Below, piece after piece: positions 46,163-56,124 of a DNA stretch of 64,000 bases. The DNA is taken from the NCBI GenBank assembly GCA_022601195.1, contig JAHZIX010000052.1, forward strand, positions 1 to 64,000, in the 5' to 3' direction. The translations under genes were made by a program, and so were the position numbers. This DNA comes from Deltaproteobacteria bacterium (GTDB taxonomy: Bacteria > Acidobacteriota > Thermoanaerobaculia > Multivoradales > JAHZIX01). Every line of letters begins with the position of its first letter. Within the stretch, counting starts at the first letter, position 1. The notes beneath the pieces are model-generated. The model searched no databases and was not told where the DNA came from. It worked only from the letters and a program-made list of their open reading frames with translations.

Positions 46163-46222
46163 TGGCTTCATTGACCCCTGGCCGAGGCTCAGATACGATC
46201 AGGCACATTGCCTGGCTGTTGT

Positions 46223-47884
46223 ATGATGCCCTATTCAAGCTACCGAATATCCATCGCCCTAACTCTCATCCTGTTAGGAACTGGGACCTACCTGGTTTTT
46301 CGGGGAAATCCGGTCTCCGTGGGACAACCCCAGGAGGTCGCTCTGCCTTCGGAGCCAGAACCGGGGGGCACCCTCGTACTGGGATTCACGAGCGACCTCT
46401 CGAACCTCAACGAAATCGCCGCGAGTAGCTCCCAGGCCACTTCAGAGATATTGCAGCGCCTCTTTGTTCGTCTCCTCGACGAACAACCGGACTTTCAGGA
46501 CCATCCTCCGACCTTCAAACCCAGGCTGGCTGAGTCCTACGAATGGTCCGACGATCACAAAAAGGTGACTTTTCACCTGAGAAAAGATGCCGTCTGGAGC
46601 GATGGAGTCCCCATTACGGCGGCTGACGTCCGGTGGACCTGGCAGGCTCAAACCGACCCGCTGGTGGCGTGGGACAACGCCGCCATGAAGGAGTCCATCA
46701 CTGAGGTTGAAGTGATCGACCCGCACACGGTGCGGTTTCATTTCACCCATGCTTATCCGGGCCAGATGGTCCATGCCAACGAAGGCGTGATCCTGCCGAA
46801 GCATGCTTGGAGCGAGCTACCTTTCTCCGACTGGGTCAAGAACGCCCAATGGTTTCAAGACAACCTGGTGGTCAGCGGTCCTTTCCAGCTGGAGTCCTGG
46901 AAACCACAGGAACAGATCGTCCTGAGCCGCAACGAGCGGTACTTCGAAGCAGGGCTTCCCCTGGTGGATCGAGTGGTGATCAAGGTCGTCCCAGACCTGG
47001 CGGCCCAACTCACTCTCTTCCAGGGGGGTACCCTCGACTACCTCCGGCAAGTTCCAGCCTCCTTGGCAGATCAGGTAGCCCAAAGCCCCCAAACTCGCCT
47101 CGTCACCTACTGGCCGGCCCAGTTCACGACTCTGATGTGGAACCTGCGTCGAGATCTCTTTAACACCGCCCAAGTGCGCCGAGCCTTGACCTTGGCTATC
47201 GACCGAAAAACAATCGTCGACACCATTTGGCATGGCTACGCGCGCACCGCTAATTCTCCTATCATCTCTTCGGTTTGGGGCCACAACAGAGACCTCGAAC
47301 ACTACCCCTATTCACCGGAGCAAGCCAGGAACCTCTTGGCTGCGGAAGGCTGGCAGGATACGGACGGAAACGGTATCTTGGACCGGGGCGGAGTCGATTT
47401 CTCCTTCGAGATTCTGGTCAATTCGGGAAATCAGGAGCGCATTGACACGGCGGTGATGATTCAAAACCAACTGCAAAAAGTCGGCATTGCAGTCCAACCG
47501 AGAGTCCTTGAGTGGAGCACTATCGACGCCCGCATGAGCAGCGGCGAGTTCGGGGCCCTCATCATGGGTCTCAGCGTAGAAACGAGCCTGGACGTGAGCT
47601 CCTATTTTCACTCTAAGAAAATGACTTCCGGCCTCAACTCCGGTGGATACTCAAATCCTGACGCGGACCAGCTGATGACCGACATTCGCAATCAGATTGA
47701 CCAGCAGACAGCTCAGCCACTCCTGAACCGCCTCCAAGAGATCTTGCACGAAGACCAGCCACAGACTTTTCTCTGGGAACCTCAGCGCCTTGTAGGCCTC
47801 AGTAACCGGGTGCAAGACGCATCGCCAAATGTCATGGGAACACTCGACAACCTGAGACACTGGTGGATCTTCCCGAAAAACTGA
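46223..47884 (+). CDS. Peptide ABC transporter substrate-binding protein
   Basis: 553 aa from ATG 46223 (TTG at 46208 is the ORF-track start; no clear ribosome binding site). N-terminal membrane/signal segment (ISIALTLILLGTGTYLVF) anchors it. SBP family 5 (oligopeptide/dipeptide/nickel) fold: GGTLVLGFTSDLSNLNEIAASSSQ, SYEWSDDHKKVTFHLRKDAVWSDG, and ALTLAIDRKTIVDTIWHGYA are typical. It begins the three-gene importer; the following two genes are its permeases. Ligand class cannot be fixed; peptides are most likely. Confidence 0.9.
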   Translation: MMPYSSYRISIALTLILLGTGTYLVFRGNPVSVGQPQEVALPSEPEPGGTLVLGFTSDLSNLNEIAASSSQATSEILQRLFVRLLDEQPDFQDHPPTFKPRLAESYEWSDDHKKVTFHLRKDAVWSDGVPITAADVRWTWQAQTDPLVAWDNAAMKESITEVEVIDPHTVRFHFTHAYPGQMVHANEGVILPKHAWSELPFSDWVKNAQWFQDNLVVSGPFQLESWKPQEQIVLSRNERYFEAGLPLVDRVVIKVVPDLAAQLTLFQGGTLDYLRQVPASLADQVAQSPQTRLVTYWPAQFTTLMWNLRRDLFNTAQVRRALTLAIDRKTIVDTIWHGYARTANSPIISSVWGHNRDLEHYPYSPEQARNLLAAEGWQDTDGNGILDRGGVDFSFEILVNSGNQERIDTAVMIQNQLQKVGIAVQPRVLEWSTIDARMSSGEFGALIMGLSVETSLDVSSYFHSKKMTSGLNSGGYSNPDADQLMTDIRNQIDQQTAQPLLNRLQEILHEDQPQTFLWEPQRLVGLSNRVQDASPNVMGTLDNLRHWWIFPKN

Positions 47885-47897
47885 CTCGGCCCGGTCG

Positions 47898-48869
47898 ATG
47901 ACCCACTTCTTGTTGCGTCGCCTGGTAGCGGCGCTCTTCCTACTCCTTATCGTTCTCTCGCTCACTTTCTTTATTCTTCAGCTCGCACCCGGCGACCCCA
48001 TCTCGCGCTTCAACAACCCTCGATTGACCGTCGAGCAGGTCGAGCACATGCGCCGTGCTTGGGGGCTCGATCGCCCGATACACATCCAATATCTCTCCTG
48101 GATGAAACGGGTGATCTTCCATTGGGATTGGGGAATCTCATTTATCCATCGCCGGCCAGCAGCCTCGGTCATTGCTCAGGCTCTCCCCCTAACCCTTCTT
48201 CTGGGAACGACCGCCCTCGTTCTTCAGTACTGCTTCGGCCTGCTACTGGGAGCCTTTTCGGCCCGTCGCGCAGGAAGCCCAGAGGATGCCGTCGTTCGGC
48301 TCAGCTCATTGGTGGTCTATTCGATTCCGAACTTCTGGCTGGCTTTGATGGCGATCCTTGTATTCCACATCCGATGGAATATTTTCCCTGGGAGTGGTTC
48401 GGGATCCATCGGTGCGGAGACCCTGGACTTTCTACCCAGAACGCTGGATCGGCTGCATCACTTAGCCTTGCCCGCGTTGGTCTTGGCTATCTCCAGCGCC
48501 GCTGGTATCTCGCGATTTGTTCGCAACAGCCTGTTGGACGTACTCAAACAGGACTACATTCAGACAGCTCGATCTACTGGCGCTTCTCAAGATCGAGTTC
48601 TCTGGGTCCATGCGCTACGCAACACAGTTGTTCCCCTAGCCCAACTCGTTGGCCTGTCCTTGCCGACCATGCTCAATGGCGTCCTCATGATCGAGGTCGT
48701 CTTTGGTTGGCCGGGGTTAGGTTTCGCCATCTTCCAGGCATGCCTTTCGCGAGACTATCCAATGATCCTGGCGGGAACCGCCTACGGAGCCGTCTTGGTC
48801 ATCTGCGGCAGCCTCCTAGCGGACTTACTACATCGCTGGGCAGACCCCCGCCTTCGAGTGGAGGCTTGA
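47898..48869 (+). CDS. Peptide ABC transporter permease (DppB-like)
   Basis: 323 aa. Typical DppB/OppB topology: TM1 (LVAALFLLLIVLSLTFFILQLAPGDPIS) with the PGDP motif, a periplasmic loop, then a five-helix core with the EAA-like loop VRNSLLDVLKQDYIQTARSTGASQ that contacts the ATPase, and a C-terminal helix. Starts 13 bp after the binding protein and ends 6 bp before the second permease. Confidence 0.93.
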   Translation: MTHFLLRRLVAALFLLLIVLSLTFFILQLAPGDPISRFNNPRLTVEQVEHMRRAWGLDRPIHIQYLSWMKRVIFHWDWGISFIHRRPAASVIAQALPLTLLLGTTALVLQYCFGLLLGAFSARRAGSPEDAVVRLSSLVVYSIPNFWLALMAILVFHIRWNIFPGSGSGSIGAETLDFLPRTLDRLHHLALPALVLAISSAAGISRFVRNSLLDVLKQDYIQTARSTGASQDRVLWVHALRNTVVPLAQLVGLSLPTMLNGVLMIEVVFGWPGLGFAIFQACLSRDYPMILAGTAYGAVLVICGSLLADLLHRWADPRLRVEA

Positions 48870-48875
48870 GGGGGA

Positions 48876-49880
48876 ATGGATTGGAACCTCAAGATCGGCC
48901 TTGCTCTCCTCGCCTTCCTCACAGCCTTGGCGTTCACCCCACCGCCATTTGATCCCACAGCTCAGGTAGACCCGGTGAGCAGCCGTAACTTGCCTCCGGC
49001 AACTCGCCTTCTCGAAGTCGAGCTGAACAACGGAGACCTTTTGTTGGCAGCAGCCTTGGATCACGACTCCCAGGACCTCGTGCTCACGGGCCAAGGGCCC
49101 CAACGTACCGTCCCCCTGAAAAACATCGCCAATCTCACTGCTCATGGCATCGAAGACAGTCGCCTCTTTCTAATGGGTACCGACAAATTCGGCCGCGACA
49201 TCTGGTCTCGAGTGATCGCCGGCGCCCGCATCTCGTTGTCCATCGGCCTACTCTCCGTCATGCTAGCTATGACCCTGGGAGTCCTCATTGGCACCTTAGC
49301 CGCCGTTGGACCTTCGTGGCTCGACAGCGTTCTCATGCGCCTCGTGGACGGCCTCCTCGCCTTCCCCGCTTTCTTCTTGGTGCTAGCGCTGTCCGCTCTC
49401 TTAGAGCCGACTCTTGGCCAGGTCATTCTGATCCTCGGTAGCACCAGCTGGATGACCATCACGCGACTTTGCCGGGCGGAGATCTTGAGCATCAAACACA
49501 GAGATTTCATCATCGCCAGCCGAAGCCTGGGAATCCCCACCTGGCGAATCGCCCTGCGCCACATGCTCCCCAACGCACTCACCCCTCTGGTGGTCCAAGC
49601 CACACTTTTGGTAGGTGACCTGATTCTGGCGGAAGCGGCTCTGTCCTACTTTGGGCTCGGAGTTCAGCCACCAACTCCCAGCTGGGGCAATATGATCTCG
49701 GACAGTCAAGAAGCCCTCGGAACCACCTGGTGGATAGCCCTCTTCCCGGGCATTGCTGTCGCCATTACCGTCATCGCCTTCAATCTCCTCGGAGACGGCC
49801 TTCGAACCGCTCTCGATCCCAAACGGCGCACCGCCGACCCCAAGACCATCCTCCCTTCGAGCACCGCTTCTCCCCTTTAG
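48876..49880 (+). CDS. Peptide ABC transporter permease (DppC-like)
   Basis: 334 aa. The DppC core starts at GTDKFGRDIWSRVIAGARISLSIG and includes the EAA-like loop CRAEILSIKHRDFIIASRSLGI. TM1 (IGLALLAFLTALAF) is separated from this core by an extra stretch of about 60 residues (DPVSSRNLPPATRLLEVELNNGD...), longer than usual. No DppD/DppF ATPase genes follow; they must lie elsewhere or be shared with another importer. Confidence 0.92.
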   Translation: MDWNLKIGLALLAFLTALAFTPPPFDPTAQVDPVSSRNLPPATRLLEVELNNGDLLLAAALDHDSQDLVLTGQGPQRTVPLKNIANLTAHGIEDSRLFLMGTDKFGRDIWSRVIAGARISLSIGLLSVMLAMTLGVLIGTLAAVGPSWLDSVLMRLVDGLLAFPAFFLVLALSALLEPTLGQVILILGSTSWMTITRLCRAEILSIKHRDFIIASRSLGIPTWRIALRHMLPNALTPLVVQATLLVGDLILAEAALSYFGLGVQPPTPSWGNMISDSQEALGTTWWIALFPGIAVAITVIAFNLLGDGLRTALDPKRRTADPKTILPSSTASPL

Positions 49881-50031
49881 CTTCTTCATCCGAACCCAAG
49901 CTCCAAACTCACCGCCCCAACTCAGGGTCTTAGATCAGAGCACTCAGCAAGGGAAGTTCTTCAGGCCACGAGCTCGAAGCGCTGGCCTCCGGCCCTGGGG
50001 CACGACTCGCGGGTTGCCTGTTAGAATGGCG

Positions 50032-50049
50032 CCGGCTCAGCTGAGCCGG
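50032..50049. promoter_or_regulatory. 18-bp perfect palindrome upstream of queA
   Basis: CCGGCTCAGCTGAGCCGG is completely self-complementary. It lies 58 bp before queA and directly behind a -10-like TAGAAT (50022-50027). A DNA-binding dimer site is more likely than an RNA hairpin because there is no loop. No known operator is recognised. Confidence 0.5.
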
Positions 50050-50107
50050 TTCGCGATCTCCCTTGCCTGACCAAATCCAATTTCTTGAACCCACTCCCTA
50101 GCCCTCC

Positions 50108-51154
50108 ATGCTGACCCGTCATTTCGACTTTCATCTCCCTCAGGAATCGATCGCCCAGGAACCTTCTCCTCGGGGACAAAGTCGCCTGCTTCACCTCGAT
50201 GCTGAGGGCCCGCAGCGGCATCGTCGGGTATCGGATCTCCCGTTCCTACTCCGCGCCGGAGATCTGGTCGTCGTCAACGACACTCGGGTCATTCCCGCCC
50301 GCCTCTTTGCCAAGCGCGAGGACACCGGTGGCCGGATCGAAGTCCTCCTCGTAGAGCGGGAAGACGATCTTCATTGGCAGGCGCTCCTCAAGCCGGGAAA
50401 GAAGGCCAGGCAGGGCCGCCGCTTCGTCCTGGAAGGAGGAGACGCTCCGGGAACGACCTCCGTGTCCTTCCAAGCCGAGGAGTCCCTGGAGGATGGACGT
50501 TACCGCCTTCGGTTTAGCACCCCGGTGGACCCGCACCTGGATCGTCTCGGCCATATTCCTCTCCCCCCGTACATCAAGCGACCGGACGACGAACGGGATC
50601 GACAGCGCTATCAGACCGTCTTTGCGAATCAGCCTGGAGCCATCGCCGCTCCCACCGCAGGCCTCCATTTCACCGAAGAGATTCTCGACCGACTAGTGAT
50701 AGAGGGAGTCGGCCTCACGACCGTCACTCTCCATGTAGGGATCGGAACCTTCAAACCGGTCACCGCAGAGCTCGCTCACGAGCACCGTATGGACCGAGAG
50801 CGGTTCCACATCTCTGCCGAGGCAGCCGAGAAGATTCGCTCCACCCGAGCCAAAAGAGGACGTATCGTCGCCATTGGTACGACCGTCGTGAGGACTCTCG
50901 AGACAGCTGCCCTGGAAGGAGATGGAGAGGTCCGATGTGGCCCGGGTTCCTCGGAGCTGTTCATCCGGCCCGGTTTCTCTTTTCGAGCGGTCGACCTGCT
51001 GGTGACCAACTTTCACCTGCCCCGGTCGACCCTCCTGATGCTGGTAAGTGCCTTTGCCGGTAGAGAGCGGACACTGGCCGCCTACCGAGAAGCGGTCGAC
51101 AAGGGCTACCGCTTCTACTCCTATGGCGACGCGATGCTGGTGGAGAGAACTTGA
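50108..51154 (+). CDS. queA: tRNA preQ1(34) S-adenosylmethionine ribosyltransferase-isomerase QueA
   Basis: 348 aa. QueA adds the cyclopentene ring of queuosine to tRNA preQ1-34 using SAM. Recognised by the N-terminal FDFHLPQESIAQEPSPRGQSRLLHL, VVNDTRVIPARLF, PPYI, APTAGLHFT, HVGIGTFKPV and the C-terminal NFHLPRSTLLMLVSAFAG. Full length, no frameshift. No other queuosine gene is adjacent. Confidence 0.96.
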   Translation: MLTRHFDFHLPQESIAQEPSPRGQSRLLHLDAEGPQRHRRVSDLPFLLRAGDLVVVNDTRVIPARLFAKREDTGGRIEVLLVEREDDLHWQALLKPGKKARQGRRFVLEGGDAPGTTSVSFQAEESLEDGRYRLRFSTPVDPHLDRLGHIPLPPYIKRPDDERDRQRYQTVFANQPGAIAAPTAGLHFTEEILDRLVIEGVGLTTVTLHVGIGTFKPVTAELAHEHRMDRERFHISAEAAEKIRSTRAKRGRIVAIGTTVVRTLETAALEGDGEVRCGPGSSELFIRPGFSFRAVDLLVTNFHLPRSTLLMLVSAFAGRERTLAAYREAVDKGYRFYSYGDAMLVERT

Positions 51155-51227
51155 CCCAGCTCACCCCTGAACCGCTAGCTAGCGGTCCGAGGAGGTAGGA
51201 GCGAGGTGCCCCGAGACCCGTGCGTCA

Positions 51228-51599
51228 CTAGCCCGGCCAGCGGCGTAGGACAATAGGCACCAGAAAAAGAATCGAAGAGACCCCAACGGCGTAAAGGGGA
51301 ACTAGAGGCGCCTGAGCTTGAGTGATCTCCGGCCCCATGGCCCACAGGAGAAAAAACAGTCCCGGGGGACCGAGTAGATAAGCGACGAGGAAACGCCATC
51401 TCAAGGTCTGGGGAACCTGCTGCCGACGACGCAAATATAGGTTGCCCGAGAGCCAACCGGTCGCGACAGCGATCATGTACAGGGAGCGGGGCTCGAGAAA
51501 GAGACTCCCGGACAACGGGCTGAGCCCCAGGACAGGAAGCAGGACCGCCAACCAACAGGCGAAGAAAAATGCCAGCAGTACGGGTTCCAGGCGGTTCAC
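51228..51599 (-). CDS. Small integral membrane protein, unknown
   Basis: 123 aa, GTG start. Four hydrophobic segments (PVLLAFFFACWLAVLLPVLGL, YMIAVATGWLSGNLYL, FLVAYLLGPPGLFFLLWAM, LYAVGVSSILFLVPIVL) with a basic RRRQQVPQ loop. No family recognised. Lies on the same strand as, and 31 bp downstream of, the glycine cleavage operon, so it may be its last gene. Confidence 0.65.
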   Translation of the reverse strand: MNRLEPVLLAFFFACWLAVLLPVLGLSPLSGSLFLEPRSLYMIAVATGWLSGNLYLRRRQQVPQTLRWRFLVAYLLGPPGLFFLLWAMGPEITQAQAPLVPLYAVGVSSILFLVPIVLRRWPG

Positions 51600-51630
51600 A
51601 GAACCTACTTAGCCCTTGCTTCCCACCGGG

Positions 51631-53130
51631 TCAGACTGCCTCAGGAGTCCATCGAAGCCGCGGCTGACGAGCTGCTCGAGCCTCATCGCAACGTAAGACC
51701 GGCGTCGAGTAGGGAGCCCCCCGGACCATTTCTGGATCGGTCTCAGCCTCTTCCGCAATGGCCAACATCGCTTCGATGAAAGCATCCATGTCCTCTCGAG
51801 CAACCGTTTCCGTAGGCTCGATCATCAACGCTCCCGATACGATCGTCGGGAAGTAGATGGTCGGGGGATGGAAGCCGTAATCCATGAGGCGCTTGGCGAT
51901 ATCCAGGGTCGTTACTCCATGCTTGGCTTGGTTCTTGTCGGAAAAAACCACCTCATGCATGCTGTCGCTGACATAGGGGAGGTGATATTTCCCCTCCAGT
52001 GCCTTGCGCAAGTAGTTGGCGTTGAGCACGGCATTCTCGCTCACCTGCCTGATCCCCTTGCCTCCCATGGCCAAGATATAGGCCAGGGCCCGAATCAGCA
52101 TTCCGAATTGACCATTGAAGGTTCTCACCCGTCCAATGGAAAGAGGGCGATCCATATCCAAGCGATACCCGTGAGCGGTCTTCTCCACCATGGGAGCCGG
52201 TAGAAAGGGCACCAACTCACTGCAGACACCAACCGGCCCAGACCCCGGACCACCACCTCCGTGGGGAGTGGTGAAAGTCTTGTGAAGGTTCATGTGGAGG
52301 ACATCGACGCCCATCGCTCCCGGTGAGGCTTTGCCCACGAAAGCATTGAAGTTGGCACCATCGCAGTACAGAAATCCGCCCTTGCTATGGACGATTCGCG
52401 CGATGTCGAGAATTTGATTCTCAAAGACTCCGAGGGTGTTGGGAACGGTCAGCATCAAAGCCGCCACATCCTCGGTCATTTCTCGTTCGAGATCTGCGAG
52501 ATCGAGGGTACCTCGGTCATTGGAGAGAAGCTCTTTGACATCGAAGCCGGCAAAACGGGCAGAGGCGGGGTTGGTTCCATGAGCCGAGTCCGGAATCAGG
52601 ATGTACTTGCGCTTCTCCCCCCGGTGGTTCAGGGCAGCCTTGGCCATGAGGATACCGGCGAACTCTCCCTGTGCCCCTGCAGCCGGCTGAAGACTAACCC
52701 GTTCGAGTCCGGTCAGCCGAATCAGAATCTGCTCCAAGGCCCAGCACAACTCTAGATTCCCCTGCACGGTGGATTCTGGTTGCAAAGGGTGACTGTGGGC
52801 CAGACCGGGCAGACGGGCGAGCTCCTCATTGACCCGGGGGTTGTACTTCATCGTGCAGCTACCCAAGGGGTAGAGACCCAAGTCCGGAGCGAAGTTGCGC
52901 CGCGATAGGCGAGAAAAATGCCTCAGGACGTCGACTTCCGAGACCTCCGGCATCCCTTCCACTTCTCCCCTGCGAACCTCCTCCGGCAGGAGATCCTCCA
53001 AGGAGGCATCCTCGACCCCGACCGGCGGCAGCTCGACGCCGATACGGCCAGGCTTGCTCAACTCGAACAAGAGAGACGGGTTTCTCCAACTAACCTTTGG
53101 GGTTCTACGATCTTGCTGCTCTTCGGCCAT
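51631..53130 (-). CDS. gcvPB: Glycine dehydrogenase (decarboxylating) subunit 2, GcvPB
   Basis: 499 aa from ATG 53130 (GGAGG 8 nt upstream); the ORF-track start adds 47 residues without family similarity. PLP-dependent P-protein, second half of the split enzyme: PLP lysine in LHMNLHKTFTTPHGGGGPGSGP, and N-terminal RNFAPDLGLYPLGSCTMKYNPR. Together with GcvPA it decarboxylates glycine and passes aminomethyl to GcvH. Confidence 0.96.
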   Translation of the reverse strand: MAEEQQDRRTPKVSWRNPSLLFELSKPGRIGVELPPVGVEDASLEDLLPEEVRRGEVEGMPEVSEVDVLRHFSRLSRRNFAPDLGLYPLGSCTMKYNPRVNEELARLPGLAHSHPLQPESTVQGNLELCWALEQILIRLTGLERVSLQPAAGAQGEFAGILMAKAALNHRGEKRKYILIPDSAHGTNPASARFAGFDVKELLSNDRGTLDLADLEREMTEDVAALMLTVPNTLGVFENQILDIARIVHSKGGFLYCDGANFNAFVGKASPGAMGVDVLHMNLHKTFTTPHGGGGPGSGPVGVCSELVPFLPAPMVEKTAHGYRLDMDRPLSIGRVRTFNGQFGMLIRALAYILAMGGKGIRQVSENAVLNANYLRKALEGKYHLPYVSDSMHEVVFSDKNQAKHGVTTLDIAKRLMDYGFHPPTIYFPTIVSGALMIEPTETVAREDMDAFIEAMLAIAEEAETDPEMVRGAPYSTPVLRCDEARAARQPRLRWTPEAV

Positions 53131-53183
53131 TCCTTGAGCCTCCATCTGAACCGAGACGATAGCCCCGGAGTCCTGCGAATCTG

Positions 53184-54593
53184 CTAAAGCGTGATGGGAA
53201 GGGTGTCGTCTTTGACGGACCGTCGCTGTAGAAGATCTACCAGACGATCCAACTCTTCCGGTGGGTTGCACTCCGTGGTTGTTACCAGGAAGGAATCTTC
53301 CAATTCAGGATAGTCCGGTCCGAGGGGCACTCCTGCTAGCACCCCATCTTCCTCGAGGCTTTTCAACAACACCGACACGGACCCTTTCGAGCGAAGGGCA
53401 AACTCATTGAAACAAGGAGCGTCAAAACGCGAATCGAAGCCTTCGATGGCGGCCAAGCGGCGACGCAAGGAAGCCGCTCTCTTGAGATTGATCTCTGCTA
53501 GTCGGCGTAAGCCCTTCTTGCCATGAAGGCTCAAATACACCGTAGCTGCCAGAGCGCAAAGGGCTTGATTTGTACAGATATTCGAAGTGGCTTTCTCTCG
53601 GCGAATATGCTGCTCACGGGTAGCCAGGGTCAGCACGAAAGCTCGGTCCCCGTTTCGGTCCACCGTCTCCCCTGCCAAGCGACCTGGCAGAGAACGCTTG
53701 TGGCGATCCGTTGCCGCCATGAAGCCGAGCAGAGGTCCCCCGAAAGAGACGGGTAACCCGAAGGAATGAGCCTCTCCCACGGCGATGTCGCACCCACCAG
53801 CCCCTGGGCTTTTCAGCAAGGCCAAGCTGAGAGCTTCGGTCACCACCCCCAAGGTCAAGGCTCCGCAGCTCTTGGCGAGCCCCGAGACCGGAGCCCAATC
53901 CTCGACGACGCCAAAGTAGTTCGGGCTCTGTAGGCCGATGCAGATCGTGTCCTCTCCGACCTCTTGCTCCAACTGAGCCAGATCCACTGTGCCGTCTTCC
54001 TGCCAACCCACTTCGACGACCTCGAGGTCCAGATTCTGGGCATAGGTCATGAGGGTGGCCCGATACTGAGGATGAATGGAGCGGGCCACGACGACTTTTC
54101 GCCGCTTGCGCTGAATCCGCGAGGCCATCAGCACTCCTTCAGCGAAGGCGGAAGCCCCCTCATACATAGAAGCATTGGCCACCGGTAGCCCGGTCAGCAA
54201 GGAGATGAAGGTCTGAAATTCGAAAATACTCTGCAGAGTCCCCTGACTGACTTCAGGCTGATAAGGGGTGTAGACGGTAAGAAATTCAGAACGAGTCAGG
54301 AACGAATCGATCAGGGCAGGCGTTTCGTGCCGATAGGCTCCCCCACCCAGAAAGCACGCAAGATCTCGCCCCCCAACCTTGTTCTTGCGATCCAGCTCGC
54401 CAAAATACCGTCGCAGCTGTTGATCGGAAAGAGGGCCGCCTATCTCAGGATCGGAGGGAAGAAGGATTTGTTCCGGCAGCGCCCGAAACAAATCGTCGAC
54501 GGATTCGATGCCGATCATTTCGAGCATCTCTCGACGATCTTCAGTACCGGTGGGCAAATAGCGGTGCCCGTCCTGCTGCCCCGATTCAGTCAC
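53184..54593 (-). CDS. gcvPA: Glycine dehydrogenase (decarboxylating) subunit 1, GcvPA
   Basis: 469 aa, GTG start overlapping the gcvH stop by 8 bp. First half of the split P-protein: N-terminal YLPTGTEDRREMLEMIGI, the FLGGGAYRHETPALIDSFLTRSEFLTVYTPYQPE region and AVGEAHSFGLPVSFGGPLLGF are characteristic. The split GcvPA/GcvPB form is usual for Firmicutes and several other phyla, in contrast to fused GcvP of Proteobacteria. Confidence 0.96.
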   Translation of the reverse strand: MTESGQQDGHRYLPTGTEDRREMLEMIGIESVDDLFRALPEQILLPSDPEIGGPLSDQQLRRYFGELDRKNKVGGRDLACFLGGGAYRHETPALIDSFLTRSEFLTVYTPYQPEVSQGTLQSIFEFQTFISLLTGLPVANASMYEGASAFAEGVLMASRIQRKRRKVVVARSIHPQYRATLMTYAQNLDLEVVEVGWQEDGTVDLAQLEQEVGEDTICIGLQSPNYFGVVEDWAPVSGLAKSCGALTLGVVTEALSLALLKSPGAGGCDIAVGEAHSFGLPVSFGGPLLGFMAATDRHKRSLPGRLAGETVDRNGDRAFVLTLATREQHIRREKATSNICTNQALCALAATVYLSLHGKKGLRRLAEINLKRAASLRRRLAAIEGFDSRFDAPCFNEFALRSKGSVSVLLKSLEEDGVLAGVPLGPDYPELEDSFLVTTTECNPPEELDRLVDLLQRRSVKDDTLPITL

Positions 54594-54972
54594 TGGCTTC
54601 GTCCACGTATTGCGTGTATTGCTCGGCGGACATCAACTCCTGGAGGTCCTCTTTGTTGGCCACTTGGATGCGCAGCAACCAGCCATCGGTGTGGGGGTCA
54701 TCATTCAAGACGGCGGGATCATCGATCAATGCCTCGTTGATCTCGAGTATCTCCCCGGAGACGGGAGTGTAGAGCTCCGCGACAGCTTTCACCGATTCGA
54801 TGGTTCCTATCTCGTCGTGGGATTCGAACTTCTGACCGACCTCTGGCAACTCGACAAAGACCACGTCACCAAGCTCGTGCTGCGCGAACTGGGTGATTCC
54901 CAATACGCCGCTGTCGCCTTCTACCCGGATCCATTCGTGCTCTTTGGTATAAAGGTACTCACTCGGATACAT
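54586..54972 (-). CDS. gcvH: Glycine cleavage system H protein GcvH
   Basis: 128 aa from ATG 54972; the ORF-track GTG overlaps the GGAGG site, so the ATG three codons later is better spaced. Lipoyl carrier of the glycine cleavage complex: lipoylated Lys in the motif GTIESVKAVAELYTPVSGE. Full length. Confidence 0.97.
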   Translation of the reverse strand: MYPSEYLYTKEHEWIRVEGDSGVLGITQFAQHELGDVVFVELPEVGQKFESHDEIGTIESVKAVAELYTPVSGEILEINEALIDDPAVLNDDPHTDGWLLRIQVANKEDLQELMSAEQYTQYVDEASD

Positions 54973-55020
54973 CGAACTCACCCTCCAAGGTTCCCAACGC
55001 CGACGACTCCTCGCCGGTCG

Positions 55021-56124
55021 CTATTTCTCACGTCGATAGAAAGGAGTCTCAGCCACTTTGGCCTCTAGTCGCTTGCCCCGGACATCCAGGACCAAAGGCT
55101 GCCCTGGCTCGGACAGATTCAAGGGCACGTAGGCCATGCCCAACGCTTTCTTGAAAGTTGGGCTATAGGTCCCACTGGTCACCCGACCAACCTCCTGGTC
55201 CCCGAGCAGGACCAGGTGGCCCTCCCGAGCGATTCCTCGCCCTTCGATTTCGAAGCCAACGAGACGTCGATCCGCTCCTCGTTGCTGTTGCTCCAGAAGA
55301 GCGTCTCTCCCCAGAAAATCGCCAGAAGCCATCTTGACCGTCCAATCAAGGCCAGCCTCCCAAGGGGTGGTGGTGTCGTCGATCTCGTGACCATAGAGAG
55401 CCATAGAAGCTTCCAAACGAAGGGTATCGCGGGCGCCGAGACCTGCCGGTTGAAGTCCCAAGGGAGCCCCCACCTCCATCAGACTCCGCCAGACATTGGG
55501 GCTCTGAGACGGAGGCACATAGAGCTCGAAACCATCTTCTCCGGTATACCCAGTGCGGGAAATCAGCGCATGCACGCCAGCTACATCCCCCCACTTGAAG
55601 CGGTAGTAGCGGATCGGATTCAGGTCGACATCCGTAAGTTTGGCCAGGATCTCCGGAGCCTTGGGGCCTTGCAGTGCGATCAGGGCAAAGTCGTCTGACT
55701 GATTCTCCAGCTGACAATCTTCCGTGAGGTGAGAGCTCAGCCAGTCGAAGTCTTTATCGATATTGGCAGCGTTGACCACCACCAGGAACTCTTCTTGCCC
55801 AAGCCGATAGATGAGCAGATCATCCACATAAGTCCCCCGCTGGGTGAGGAGCGCGCTGTAGTGAGCCCTGCCGATCTTCAACTTGGCAACGTTGTTCGGT
55901 GTCATCCGCTGCAGAAAAGCCTCGGCACCCGGCCCGGATACCCGAAACTCGCCCATGTGGGAGACATCGAAAAGACCGGCTGCGGTGCGAACCGCTTCGT
56001 GTTCGGCCATCAGACCGGCATACTGCACGGGCATCTCCCAGCCGGCGAAATCTACCAGTCGGGCACCCGCTTCTTGATGACAGGGGAATAGGGGACTCCG
56101 TCGGAGTCCTTCTTCTTGTTTCAT
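55021..56124 (-). CDS. gcvT: Aminomethyltransferase GcvT
   Basis: 367 aa from ATG 56124 (GAGG 6 nt upstream); the ORF-track start adds 26 residues. T-protein of the glycine cleavage system, transfers the methylene group to tetrahydrofolate. Typical stretches: [71 protein letters not shown] and [20 protein letters not shown]. First gene of the operon gcvT-gcvH-gcvPA-gcvPB; no glycine riboswitch was recognised upstream. Confidence 0.97.
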   Translation of the reverse strand: MKQEEGLRRSPLFPCHQEAGARLVDFAGWEMPVQYAGLMAEHEAVRTAAGLFDVSHMGEFRVSGPGAEAFLQRMTPNNVAKLKIGRAHYSALLTQRGTYVDDLLIYRLGQEEFLVVVNAANIDKDFDWLSSHLTEDCQLENQSDDFALIALQGPKAPEILAKLTDVDLNPIRYYRFKWGDVAGVHALISRTGYTGEDGFELYVPPSQSPNVWRSLMEVGAPLGLQPAGLGARDTLRLEASMALYGHEIDDTTTPWEAGLDWTVKMASGDFLGRDALLEQQQRGADRRLVGFEIEGRGIAREGHLVLLGDQEVGRVTSGTYSPTFKKALGMAYVPLNLSEPGQPLVLDVRGKRLEAKVAETPFYRREK

